This document shows, piece by piece, positions 44,303-53,023 of a stretch of DNA of 64,000 bases. This stretch comes from RGIG8775 sp045612185. GTDB lineage: Bacteria; Bacillota; Clostridia; Oscillospirales; CAG-272. The stretch's first letter is position 1. Each line of letters opens with the position of its first letter. The notes under the pieces were generated by a model, which saw only the letters and a list, made by a program, of their open reading frames with translations, ran no database searches and was not told the DNA's origin. The stretch is from positions 10,775 through 74,774 of the forward strand of contig JAZKYO010000092.1 of assembly GCA_045612185.1 (NCBI GenBank), given 5' to 3'. Both the position numbers and the translations under genes were made by a program.

Positions 44303-45397
44303 ATGAACGATTACGAACCTACAAATGAAGAACTTGATTTTGAAAACCGAATAATGTCATCTTCTTACACTCCAAACGACACCGATACCGAGAATTCACT
44401 TCGTCCTCAAAACCTTGACGACTATATCGGGCAGGAAAAAATCAAGGAAAACCTTAAGATATACATTGATGCCGCAAAATTCCGCGGTGATTCACTTGAC
44501 CACGTATTACTTTACGGCCCTCCCGGTCTTGGAAAGACAACCCTTTCCAACATTATCGCCAACGAAATGGGAGTAAGCATCAGAACGACCTCGGGGCCAG
44601 CCATAGAAAAGCAAGGTGACTTGGCTGCAATACTTACAAATCTTAATGAAGGCGATGTGCTTTTTATTGATGAGATACACCGACTTTCGCGCTCCATAGA
44701 AGAAATCTTATACCCTGCCATGGAAGATTACGCTCTTGATTTCGTTATAGGAAAAGGACCGTCCGCAAGAAGCATAAGAATTAACTTGCCAAAATTTACG
44801 CTGATTGGAGCAACCACTCGCGCGGGACAACTCACTACTCCGCTTCGCGACAGATTTGGTATCCTTCTTAAGCTTGACCTATATACATCGGAAGAGCTTG
44901 CGACCATCGTTAAGCGCAGCTCGGGTATTCTTGAGTTTGAGATCACAGACGACGGCGCTTATGAAATAGCTTCACGTTCCAGAGGAACTCCGCGTATTGC
45001 CAACAGATTGCTTAAGCGAGTTCGCGATTATGCGCAGGTTCGCGGCAGCGGAAAAATAGATTCCGACATTGCTAACTATGCGCTTGGTCAACTTGAAATA
45101 GACGCACTTGGGCTTGATAATACGGACAGACGCATGTTAAAAACAATAATCGACTTTTATGACGGAGGTCCCGTGGGTCTTGACACGTTGGCGGCAACAG
45201 TCGGTGAAGAAGCAGTAACGCTTGAAGACGTTTACGAGCCGTATCTTATGCAGATAGGATTCTTGAGCCGCACTCCTCGAGGACGTTGCGTAACACGACT
45301 TGCCTATGAGCATCTTGGACTTAAATATAACAAACGCCCCACTGTGGGAGACAGTTCTCAGCTTGATCTTTTCAGCGACGAATCCTCCCCAAAATAA
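44303..45397 (+). CDS. ruvB: Holliday junction branch migration ATPase RuvB
   Basis: 364 residues. SLRPQNLDDYIGQEKIKENL, Walker A GPPGLGKTT, Walker B LFIDEIHRLS, sensor 1 IGATTRAG, the arginine finger in PLRDRFGILL, and the winged-helix domain with QIGFLSRTPRGR. Ten bases after ruvA. Its last 26 bases overlap the convergent M14 peptidase gene, and no terminator is visible between them. Confidence 0.98.
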   Translation: MNDYEPTNEELDFENRIMSSSYTPNDTDTENSLRPQNLDDYIGQEKIKENLKIYIDAAKFRGDSLDHVLLYGPPGLGKTTLSNIIANEMGVSIRTTSGPAIEKQGDLAAILTNLNEGDVLFIDEIHRLSRSIEEILYPAMEDYALDFVIGKGPSARSIRINLPKFTLIGATTRAGQLTTPLRDRFGILLKLDLYTSEELATIVKRSSGILEFEITDDGAYEIASRSRGTPRIANRLLKRVRDYAQVRGSGKIDSDIANYALGQLEIDALGLDNTDRRMLKTIIDFYDGGPVGLDTLAATVGEEAVTLEDVYEPYLMQIGFLSRTPRGRCVTRLAYEHLGLKYNKRPTVGDSSQLDLFSDESSPK

Positions 45398-46313
45398 GTG
45401 GAGCTTCAAACAGTACTTTTCTGAGCTTTAAGTAAATCATCGGCAAATCACTTATGGGAAGCGGATTCTCTCCCACACCGCATTCAAAGGTAAAAGACGG
45501 TCTGTCAAATTCGGAAATAAACCAATCGGTAAAGCCGCCAAACGCCGCCATCCCTTCAGGAGTACGCGGAGCATATCCGCTGAGCCGTGAAAAGTATTCA
45601 GCTATTCTTTCCGACTCATCAGGGCAATATTCCCCGCTCTTGTAGTATATTTCTTCCCCCTGTGAATGTAGCGTTATCGCACCGCAAAAATCCCCATAAA
45701 ACCTTAAATAATTACAAAGATATCCTACCTCCGGTTCGGATTCGGGATATTCTCCGCTAAAGCGAGTAGGGGCTCCGTTATGGATTCCCTGCTCGCTTTC
45801 TATTTTTTTATACTCAGAAAAACCAAAGTTATAGTTGTGATTAAGATCCACGCCCCTGCCATTTGCATTCCATTTTTTAAAATCCGTACTGTTTGAATTC
45901 ATTGCCAGCAACCGTTCATACATAATATTATTGTAATCCAACCCATTGACAGACAAATCAACCCCGTCCGGATTCAGCATAGGAATTATATGTATTTCTG
46001 CTCTTTGAAACAAATTTTCAACATAAAGCGATCCCACCCTTCCGCTACTTTTGTATAACTCACAGTACTCGTTAATAAACCTTAAAAGCACTGCGCTTGT
46101 TATCCACTCGCTGCCGTGGTGCGCCCCTACGTATATCACTTTAGTTTTTCCTTCTCCAAGCTTTACGATAGGTATCGCTCGGTCAAATATGCTTCTCCCT
46201 ATACTATTAACAGCTAAAAAATCATATTTTTCAGCAAACAGTTCTATAATTTCATTGAGTTTTTTACAATCAATCGCTTCATTAAAGTCGATTATTCTTT
46301 TTTCTCTACTCAT
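45372..46313 (-). CDS. M14 family metallopeptidase (gamma-D-glutamyl-diaminopimelate peptidase-like)
   Basis: 313 residues. Zinc ligands H66 and E69 (GAHHGSEW), downstream H in AITLHSQGEE, catalytic E in FTFECGVGENP. IPMLNPDGVDL and NANGRGVDLNHNY are typical of the bacterial M14 branch that trims D-Glu-DAP peptides from murein. No signal peptide or LysM is visible, so it likely recycles cytoplasmic muropeptides. GGAGGTGG precedes the ATG. Its 3' end overlaps ruvB by 26 bases. Confidence 0.88.
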   Translation of the reverse strand: MSREKRIIDFNEAIDCKKLNEIIELFAEKYDFLAVNSIGRSIFDRAIPIVKLGEGKTKVIYVGAHHGSEWITSAVLLRFINEYCELYKSSGRVGSLYVENLFQRAEIHIIPMLNPDGVDLSVNGLDYNNIMYERLLAMNSNSTDFKKWNANGRGVDLNHNYNFGFSEYKKIESEQGIHNGAPTRFSGEYPESEPEVGYLCNYLRFYGDFCGAITLHSQGEEIYYKSGEYCPDESERIAEYFSRLSGYAPRTPEGMAAFGGFTDWFISEFDRPSFTFECGVGENPLPISDLPMIYLKLRKVLFEAPLILGRIRR

Positions 46314-46352
46314 GCAACCACCTCCACACTAAATAATATATGTAAGGCTGAC

Positions 46353-46384
46353 AAAAAAATCCCTTGATAAAAATCAAGGGATTT
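46353..46384 (-). terminator. terminator of the rlmB-to-serine-hydrolase operon
   Basis: 12-bp stem AAATCCCTTGAT (46357-46368) / ATCAAGGGATTT (46373-46384), loop AAAA, with a minus-strand T run. Confidence 0.9.
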
Positions 46385-46391
46385 AATATTT

Positions 46392-48161
46392 TTATTCAGG
46401 TTTTAGTTGTAAGACAGAGTTGAAAATTCTTTTAACTTTGTATTCTATAAACTCAACTCCGAATTTTTCCAGAAATGCTCCGACAACAGGTTTATCGGCA
46501 TATTCCGAAATAACCATGTCGCTCAACTCAAGCAAAAACGCTTCTCCCGGAGTTTCGCTCTGTTCGATCACCAGGTCGTCATCACCGTAAAAGAATATTT
46601 TAATAATCCTTGATGACGGAGTTTCGGCAAAATCTAACCGAATAACCAAAACGCAAATACCGTCTTCGTTAAAAGTAAACCTTGCCTTGGAAGAAATAAT
46701 AAAATTCTCGTTTCGATATTTTATATTCTTTGTAATAGGAATGTCAAATCCTACGGGAATTTTGATTTCCACATCGGTCTCTTTATAGACAAGAGTCGGA
46801 ATATCTTGCTCATCAAGTTCAAACGCAATACACGCAAAGCCTTTTGAAAAGCAATTTTCAGTTGCTTGAAGTATGAGCGGAAGTATGCCTACCGCCTGCG
46901 TGTCTCCCTCTGACGGGATAAAGCTTTTCCCTACAAGAGTCGAAAACAACCTGCTTTCACGTTTTTCTATTCCGAAAAAAGAAAGCACTTTGTGCCACCA
47001 TCTACAAGGCTTATCCCCACTGAGATGCGTTAATTCCTTAGATTTTTTCAAAAGCCTATTATATGCGACCTTATTCTTTGGAACGCTTTCAGAAAATTCT
47101 CTGCCGAAGCAGGATGCCGCATATTCAAAAAAAGCGCCTTGTTGGAACATTTCCGCGTTTCCCGCATTGGAAACAATCACAATTCCGCTGTCTTTAAAGC
47201 ACAAAACATTCTGCCCCAACATTCCGTTAAACAAAAAAGTATTAGTATCTTTTCCGATCCATATTTGATATCCGTAATCAAAGCGTTTGCTTTCCCGTTC
47301 AATCTCAACATGCTTGGTTGTGGCCAAACTAACATATTCCTCGGAAACAATTCTCATATTTCCATAAACGCCACCGTTCAACAACAAAGTGCCGATTTTT
47401 ACAAAATCCTCGGGACGTATATACAAGCCCCATCCGCCTTTATCTATCCCTCGCGGGCATTTTTCCCAATAATAATCCTTTATTCCGAGCGGCGAAAACA
47501 ACCTTTCATCGAGAAATTCCGAGAGGAGTTTGCCAGTCTTTTGCGTCACGATAGCTGACAGCATATAAGTGTTCAAGCTATTATATCTGAACGTTTTTCC
47601 AACAGTTCCTTTGGTTGGTGCCTGGAGAAAGGCTTTTACCCAATCAGCATCGGTCATTGCATCCGCTTCCGAGAAAAGCACCGAGCTCCTCATTGTAAGC
47701 AGGTCCTCAACAATCAAATCCTTCAACTTGATTTTAGACACCGCACCGACTTTATCACGAAAAATATCAACAACTCGCTCGTCAAGCTTAAGAACTCCGT
47801 CATCTATGAGAATTCCTATTGCAATCGAAGTCACGCTTTTACACGCGGAAAAAGCATGCTTCCATATATCCGTTCTCTGTGCGCCAAAACTCGCTTGACA
47901 CAGTATTCGCCCATGTCTCGCAACAGTAACACTATGCATATTCAAAGAACGGTCATTTTTCAACTTGTCGAGAAACTCAATCACCAAATCCGACTGTATT
48001 CCCTCTTCTTCGGGCATACACCTGTCAAGCCCGACACTGTTTATTTTAAAATCGTATTCGGGCTTGAAGGTGTTAGACTCAAACATTGGTTCAGTTGACA
48101 CCTTTGAGTCAAGTAGCTGCATTACCAGAGCTGCGGTCGGGGTAAGGGGAAATAAATTCAT
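46392..48161 (-). CDS. serine hydrolase, class C beta-lactamase-like, with C-terminal extension
   Basis: 589 residues. The catalytic domain (about 50-350) has the S-x-x-K motif S105-A-C-K108 (SACKSVTSIAIG), a Y-x-N type element in RYNSLNTYM, and WGLYIRPEDFVKIGTLLLNGG as in 6-aminohexanoate-oligomer hydrolase/esterase-type members. The last ~200 residues form a beta-rich extension of unknown role. No signal peptide. AAGGAG precedes the ATG. Likely an esterase, amidase or D-amino peptidase; the cotranscribed methionine genes give no obvious substrate. Confidence 0.8.
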   Translation of the reverse strand: MNLFPLTPTAALVMQLLDSKVSTEPMFESNTFKPEYDFKINSVGLDRCMPEEEGIQSDLVIEFLDKLKNDRSLNMHSVTVARHGRILCQASFGAQRTDIWKHAFSACKSVTSIAIGILIDDGVLKLDERVVDIFRDKVGAVSKIKLKDLIVEDLLTMRSSVLFSEADAMTDADWVKAFLQAPTKGTVGKTFRYNSLNTYMLSAIVTQKTGKLLSEFLDERLFSPLGIKDYYWEKCPRGIDKGGWGLYIRPEDFVKIGTLLLNGGVYGNMRIVSEEYVSLATTKHVEIERESKRFDYGYQIWIGKDTNTFLFNGMLGQNVLCFKDSGIVIVSNAGNAEMFQQGAFFEYAASCFGREFSESVPKNKVAYNRLLKKSKELTHLSGDKPCRWWHKVLSFFGIEKRESRLFSTLVGKSFIPSEGDTQAVGILPLILQATENCFSKGFACIAFELDEQDIPTLVYKETDVEIKIPVGFDIPITKNIKYRNENFIISSKARFTFNEDGICVLVIRLDFAETPSSRIIKIFFYGDDDLVIEQSETPGEAFLLELSDMVISEYADKPVVGAFLEKFGVEFIEYKVKRIFNSVLQLKPE

Positions 48162-48181
48162 TGACCTTGCTCCTTTTGTGC

Positions 48182-49111
48182 TTATTTTTTCTTTTTGTTT
48201 ATCTCGTCAAGATTAAACGGTGTTGTCTGGTAAACGAAATAGTTCAACCAGTTGGAGAACAATAGGTTGGCGTGAGAGCGCCATGTTACCACAGGGGCTT
48301 TACTGTCATCATCATTCGGGAAATAATTTTTCGGAACCTCAATAGGCAATCCAGCCGTCTTATCTCTCACGTACTCCTTGTTTAAAGTTCCGGCATCGTA
48401 CTCGGAATGTCCCGTAATAAATATCTGCTTGCCATCCTTTATCGCCACGGCATAAACACCTGCCTCTTCAGACTCGGCAAGTATTTTCAATTTACCGCAA
48501 GCCTGAATATCGCTCTTTTTAACGGTGGTATGTCTTGAGTGAGGCACCATAAACTCGTCGTCAAAGCCTCTGAAAAGTATTGAACTCTTTCTTACTACTT
48601 TATGCGGGAAAACGCCGAAAAGTTTCTTTTCAAGCGGATATTTTTGTATTCCGTAGTGGTAATAAAGTCCCGCTTGGGCTCCCCAACAAATATGAAACGT
48701 ACTGTGAACGTGCGTCTTTGTCCATTCCATTATTTCACACAGCTCATCCCAATAGGTTACTTCCTCAAACGGCATTTGCTCAACCGGAGCTCCGGTAATA
48801 ATCATACCGTCAAAGTTCTCGTCCTTCACGTCGTAAAATGTTTTATAAAACGCGGCAAGATGCTCTCTTGAAGTGTTTTTGGAAAGATGAGTTTTTGTAT
48901 GGAGCAGCGTCACCTCGACCTGAAGGGCGGTATTTCCCAACAGGCGCATAAGCTGTGTTTCAGTATCAATTTTTGTCGGCATAAGATTTACAATAGCAAT
49001 TTTCAACGGACGAATATCCTGAGTTATCGCTCGTGTCTCATCCATTATAAAAATATTCTCATTTGTAAGCGTTTTATATGCCGGCAACTCATTTGGTATT
49101 TTAATTGGCAT
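48182..49111 (-). CDS. metA: homoserine O-acetyltransferase MetA
   Basis: 309 residues. MPIKIPNELPAYKTLTNENI and VNLMPTKIDTETQLMRLLGN are MetA signatures; catalytic C142 lies in HICWGAQAG. Residue 111 is Glu (GAPVEQMPFEEVTYW), which in this family is associated with acetyl-CoA rather than succinyl-CoA use (Gly in E. coli). This agrees with the neighbouring O-acetylhomoserine sulfhydrylase gene. First committed step of methionine synthesis. Lies 28 bases downstream of metY. Confidence 0.95.
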   Translation of the reverse strand: MPIKIPNELPAYKTLTNENIFIMDETRAITQDIRPLKIAIVNLMPTKIDTETQLMRLLGNTALQVEVTLLHTKTHLSKNTSREHLAAFYKTFYDVKDENFDGMIITGAPVEQMPFEEVTYWDELCEIMEWTKTHVHSTFHICWGAQAGLYYHYGIQKYPLEKKLFGVFPHKVVRKSSILFRGFDDEFMVPHSRHTTVKKSDIQACGKLKILAESEEAGVYAVAIKDGKQIFITGHSEYDAGTLNKEYVRDKTAGLPIEVPKNYFPNDDDSKAPVVTWRSHANLLFSNWLNYFVYQTTPFNLDEINKKKK

Positions 49112-49139
49112 TTATGATTCTCCTATTATCAAGAAAACG

Positions 49140-50423
49140 TTAGATACATTCAAGTGCCTGCTTGATATCGTCTATAAGATCCTGCGCGCTCTCAAGTCCG
49201 CAGGAAAAACGAACAAGGTCGGGGGATACACCTGCAGCAGCAAGCTCCTCGTCGTTCATCTGACGGTGAGTAGCGCTTGCGGGATGCAAGCAGCAGGTTC
49301 GCGCATCCGCTACGTGTGTTTCAATAGCCGCCACCTTCAAATTCTTCATGAACTTTTCTGCAGCTTTTCTACCGCCCTTAACTCCAAAGCTTACAACACC
49401 GCACGAGCCGTTAGGAAGGTACTTCTGCGCAAGATCATAATACTTGTTACCCTTAAGACCGCAGTAGTTAACCCACTCAATCTTGTCACTGGACTGAAGA
49501 AATTCGGCAACCGCCTGAGCATTCTCACAGTGACGTTTCATACGGACGTGGAGACTTTCAAGGCCAAGGTTAAGAATAAACGCATTCTGTGGAGACTGGA
49601 TAGATCCAAAATCTCTCATAAGCTGCGCGGTTGCCTTGGTTATAAACGCTCCGCCAACGCCAAATTTTTCAACGTATACTACACCGTGATAGCTGTCATC
49701 GGGAGTACAAAGTCCGGGGAATTTTTCAGGGTACTTGCTCCAATCAAATTTGCCCGAATCAACGATGCAACCGCCAACAGCCGCGCCGTGTCCATCCATG
49801 TACTTTGTGGTTGAATGGGTAACGATATCAGCCCCCCACTCAAAAGGACGACAGTTTACAGGAGTTGCAAAGGTGTTGTCAATAATAAGCGGAACACCGT
49901 GCTTATGCGCTGCGTTTGCGAAAAGCTCTATATCAAGAACAGTAAGTGCGGGGTTAGCTATAGTTTCACCAAAGACGGCCTTTGTATTGGGCTTGAACTC
50001 TTTATCAAGCTCCTCAGCGGTAATATCGGGAGAAACGAAAGTGAAATCAATTCCCATCTTCTTCATTGTTACAGAGAAAAGGTTGTACGTTCCACCGTAA
50101 ATAGCTGACGAAGCGATAACGTGATCGCCGCAAGTTGCAATATTGAAAATACTGTAAAAGTTTGCAGCCTGTCCGGAAGAAGTAAGCATAGCGGCAGTAC
50201 CGCCTTCAAGCTCACAAATCTTATTCGCTACGTAATCGTTGGTAGGGTTCTGGAGTCTGGTGTAAAAATATCCGCTTGCTTCAAGGTCAAAAAGTTTACC
50301 CATATCCTCGCTTGTATCGTATTTAAAAGTAGTACTTTGTACTATCGGAATCTGACGAGGCTCTCCGTTTCCGGGAGTATAACCGCCCTGTACACAAGTT
50401 GTTTCAATTCTCTTCTTATTCAT
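49140..50423 (-). CDS. metY: O-acetylhomoserine sulfhydrylase MetY (PLP enzyme)
   Basis: 427 residues, Cys/Met-metabolism PLP family. CVQGGYTPGNGEPRQIPIVQSTTF at the N-terminus, PTNDYVANKICELEGGTAAM, LIIDNTFATPVNCRPFEWGADIV, and the PLP lysine in HSTTKYMDGHG. The extra TPDDSYHGVVY segment is typical of MetY rather than MetB/MetC. It converts O-acetylhomoserine and sulfide to homocysteine. AAGGAT precedes the ATG. No SAM riboswitch or T-box is visible; it follows the TIGR03936 gene after 24 bases. Confidence 0.96.
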   Translation of the reverse strand: MNKKRIETTCVQGGYTPGNGEPRQIPIVQSTTFKYDTSEDMGKLFDLEASGYFYTRLQNPTNDYVANKICELEGGTAAMLTSSGQAANFYSIFNIATCGDHVIASSAIYGGTYNLFSVTMKKMGIDFTFVSPDITAEELDKEFKPNTKAVFGETIANPALTVLDIELFANAAHKHGVPLIIDNTFATPVNCRPFEWGADIVTHSTTKYMDGHGAAVGGCIVDSGKFDWSKYPEKFPGLCTPDDSYHGVVYVEKFGVGGAFITKATAQLMRDFGSIQSPQNAFILNLGLESLHVRMKRHCENAQAVAEFLQSSDKIEWVNYCGLKGNKYYDLAQKYLPNGSCGVVSFGVKGGRKAAEKFMKNLKVAAIETHVADARTCCLHPASATHRQMNDEELAAAGVSPDLVRFSCGLESAQDLIDDIKQALECI

Positions 50424-50447
50424 TTTGAATCATCCTTCCGTTTTAAA

Positions 50448-51194
50448 TTATTTGAACAAAGTGACACCGTCTTCAAAGAAAGTGGCATTTCGCATTATTG
50501 TATAAGTTATTTTATCCGGTGAAGCGTCAAGCAAACCGCATTCGCGGTCAAGCGCCCCCAACAAAATCTCGGGATTAAGATAACTTTCCTGATTAACATT
50601 AAGCAACGTATTTATCAATACAGCATTGCCGTTTTGCGACAGCTTAACATCGAATCTTTTTATCATCGGTATGATATTAACATCCTTTTCACCGGATTTT
50701 GTTTTTTTAGTCATAACAAGCTCTGATTTAGAAACAGTATTTTTAATATTTTCCACTGTTTCGGAAGTCAAACCTTCCCGACAAACTTCAATGGTGTAGT
50801 CCGCCCAGACTATATCCGAAAACTTGTTTTTTGGAACATATACGTCAAGAATTCTCAGCTCATCGGTAACTTCCTTGTTAAGCAACTCCATTACGCGTTC
50901 ACAAGATATTTCTCTGTCTATTCTTATATCCACAAGCTCGCATTCGCTTTGCGCTCCTACCGAAAGTGGCGTCGCAAAGATAACCTTGGCGTGAGGATTA
51001 AATCCTTGGGTATACCACATGGGTATGCCGGCACGCACTAAAATTCTGTGAAATGTTCTTTGCAAATCCAAGTGAGATATATACTGTAAATTTCCAATCT
51101 TTCGGAATTTTATACGAAGTGTTTTGGGTTCTTCAAGCTTTGGAAGTGTGTTTTTAAGATAACACGCTTTTACTTTTTCATTTTCGGGCAACAC
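50448..51194 (-). CDS. TIGR03936 family radical-SAM-associated protein (DUF2344)
   Basis: 248 residues. TLRIKFRKIGNLQYISHLDLQRTFHRIL and AGIPMWYTQGFNPHAKVIFATPL are characteristic. This family is always found beside the TIGR03960 radical SAM gene and often near rng and rplU; its role may be in ribosome or tRNA modification, unproven. Start is GTG, supported by GGAGGT eight bases upstream; the start lies 25 bases inside the upstream gene. Confidence 0.9.
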   Translation of the reverse strand: MLPENEKVKACYLKNTLPKLEEPKTLRIKFRKIGNLQYISHLDLQRTFHRILVRAGIPMWYTQGFNPHAKVIFATPLSVGAQSECELVDIRIDREISCERVMELLNKEVTDELRILDVYVPKNKFSDIVWADYTIEVCREGLTSETVENIKNTVSKSELVMTKKTKSGEKDVNIIPMIKRFDVKLSQNGNAVLINTLLNVNQESYLNPEILLGALDRECGLLDASPDKITYTIMRNATFFEDGVTLFK

Positions 51195-53023
51195 GTTCTT
51201 TCACCTCCCAGCTTATTTGCGCCACAACCGCTGCACTGCTCACGGCAATTGGGAGTTGTGGTCTCTCCGTATGCTTTCTCTCGCTCACGCTTAAAGAAGC
51301 TCTTATCAACTCCGCAGTCGATAATATCCCACGGCAAAATCTCGTCCACACCGAATTTGCGGTTAGCGTAAAACGCAGGGTCTATACCGCTACGTTCAAA
51401 TACAGATATCCATCTGTCATAATCAAAATACTCATCCCATGAGTCAAACATAAAACCTTCCTCACAAGCAAGTTCGAGCGCCTTTGACAATTTTCTGTCG
51501 CCGCGCGCAAGTACAGCCTCTATTCGCGAGGTGCCCGAGTCGTGATGAGCAAATTTTATCTTTTTATCACTAATTTTCTCAGCAAGGAATTTTTGTTTTT
51601 CCTCAAAGGCTTCTTTGGTATCCTGAGCCTCCCATTGGAAAGGTGTAAAGGGCTTGGGTACAAAGCAGGATACGCTGACAGTAACCTGCGGAGAGCGACC
51701 TTTATTGCGTTTGGGATTCTGATAATAAGCCTCTATAACCGATTTGGCAAGCACTGCAATTCCCTCGATATCCTCAAGGGTTTCGGTGGGAAGCCCCATC
51801 ATAAAGTAAAGCTTAACCTGATTTTTTCCCGCTTCAAAAGCCACGTTTACCGCGCGAAGAAGATCCTCCTCACGAACGTTTTTATTTATCACATCGCGCA
51901 GTCTCTGTGTTCCCGCCTCGGGCGCGAAAGTAAGAGACGAAGAACGAACTCCCGCTACTCTGTCCATAAGCTCTTTGGTAAAGCTGTCAACACGCAAAGA
52001 AGGTAACGACAGACTAACCATGTTTTCATCTGTCCAATCAAGTAACTTTGTTGTCAGCTCCTCAAGCTCGGTGTAGTCGCTAATAGAAAGAGATGTAAGA
52101 GATATTTCCTCGTATCCCGTTGATTCATAAAGGCATTTGGCTTGTTGGTTAAGTACGTCAGCCGACTTTTCTCTTACGGGACGATAAATCATTCCAGCCT
52201 GGCAAAAACGGCAACCTCTTATACATCCTCTGTAAACCTCAAGCATAATTCGGTCATGGACCGTTTCAATATAAGGCATGACAGGCTTTTTGGGGAAATA
52301 AGCCTTATCCATATCCTTTATTATCCTTTTGGAAATTTTTGTCGGTATGTCATCGTATATCGGTATATAAGCTGCTATCGTACCGTCTTCTTTATACTCC
52401 ACCTCATAAAATTCCGGAACGTAAATACCCGAAATAGTTTTAGCCGCCTCATGCAAAAATTCTTTTTTGGAGAAGTTTCCACGCGCTTTCATTTCGATAT
52501 AAAGCTTTGTAAACTCAACCAGCATTTCTTCACCTTCTCCAATAGAGAAGCAATCAAAGAAATCTGCAATAGGCTCGGCATTGTACGCGCACGGACCGCC
52601 ACCTATTATGATAGGCTCATCCTCGCCTCGCTCGGATGCTCTAAGCGGAATTTCGGCAAGCTTGAGCATATTAAGAACATTGGTGTAAGACATCTCATAT
52701 TGAAGAGTAAATCCCACAATATCAAAAGCTTTAAGCGGGTCCTTGCTTTCATGCGCCGTAAGCGGAATACCGTATTTTTTCATTTCTTCCTGCATATCCG
52801 GCCACGGGGTATAAACACGTTCACACCAAATGTCCTCTTCGGAATTAAGCGCGCCATAAAGGATTCGGACGCCAAGATTGGACATTCCTATCTCGTATGA
52901 ATCGGGAAAGCAAAAAGCCCATCTTGCCTTTACCTTATCCTTTTCCTTGATTATCTGATTGTATTCTCCGCCGGAGTATCTTCCCGGCTTTGATACGGAT
53001 TTCATTATAGTACTATTGTTCAT
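51170..53023 (-). CDS. TIGR03960 family B12-binding-domain radical SAM protein
   Basis: 617 residues. N-terminal cobalamin-like domain (IGMSNLGVRILYGALNSEEDIW, IIGGGPCAYNAEPIADFFDCF) and radical SAM core with the 4Fe-4S motif C-x3-C-x2-C in YRGCIRGCRFCQAG. A cysteine cluster at the C-terminus (REQCSGCGANKLG, RTCC) may bind a second metal centre. It overlaps the upstream gene by four bases (ATGA) and the downstream partner by 25. Function unknown; probably an RNA or protein modification enzyme. Confidence 0.92.
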   Translation of the reverse strand: MNNSTIMKSVSKPGRYSGGEYNQIIKEKDKVKARWAFCFPDSYEIGMSNLGVRILYGALNSEEDIWCERVYTPWPDMQEEMKKYGIPLTAHESKDPLKAFDIVGFTLQYEMSYTNVLNMLKLAEIPLRASERGEDEPIIIGGGPCAYNAEPIADFFDCFSIGEGEEMLVEFTKLYIEMKARGNFSKKEFLHEAAKTISGIYVPEFYEVEYKEDGTIAAYIPIYDDIPTKISKRIIKDMDKAYFPKKPVMPYIETVHDRIMLEVYRGCIRGCRFCQAGMIYRPVREKSADVLNQQAKCLYESTGYEEISLTSLSISDYTELEELTTKLLDWTDENMVSLSLPSLRVDSFTKELMDRVAGVRSSSLTFAPEAGTQRLRDVINKNVREEDLLRAVNVAFEAGKNQVKLYFMMGLPTETLEDIEGIAVLAKSVIEAYYQNPKRNKGRSPQVTVSVSCFVPKPFTPFQWEAQDTKEAFEEKQKFLAEKISDKKIKFAHHDSGTSRIEAVLARGDRKLSKALELACEEGFMFDSWDEYFDYDRWISVFERSGIDPAFYANRKFGVDEILPWDIIDCGVDKSFFKREREKAYGETTTPNCREQCSGCGANKLGGERTCCPKMKK

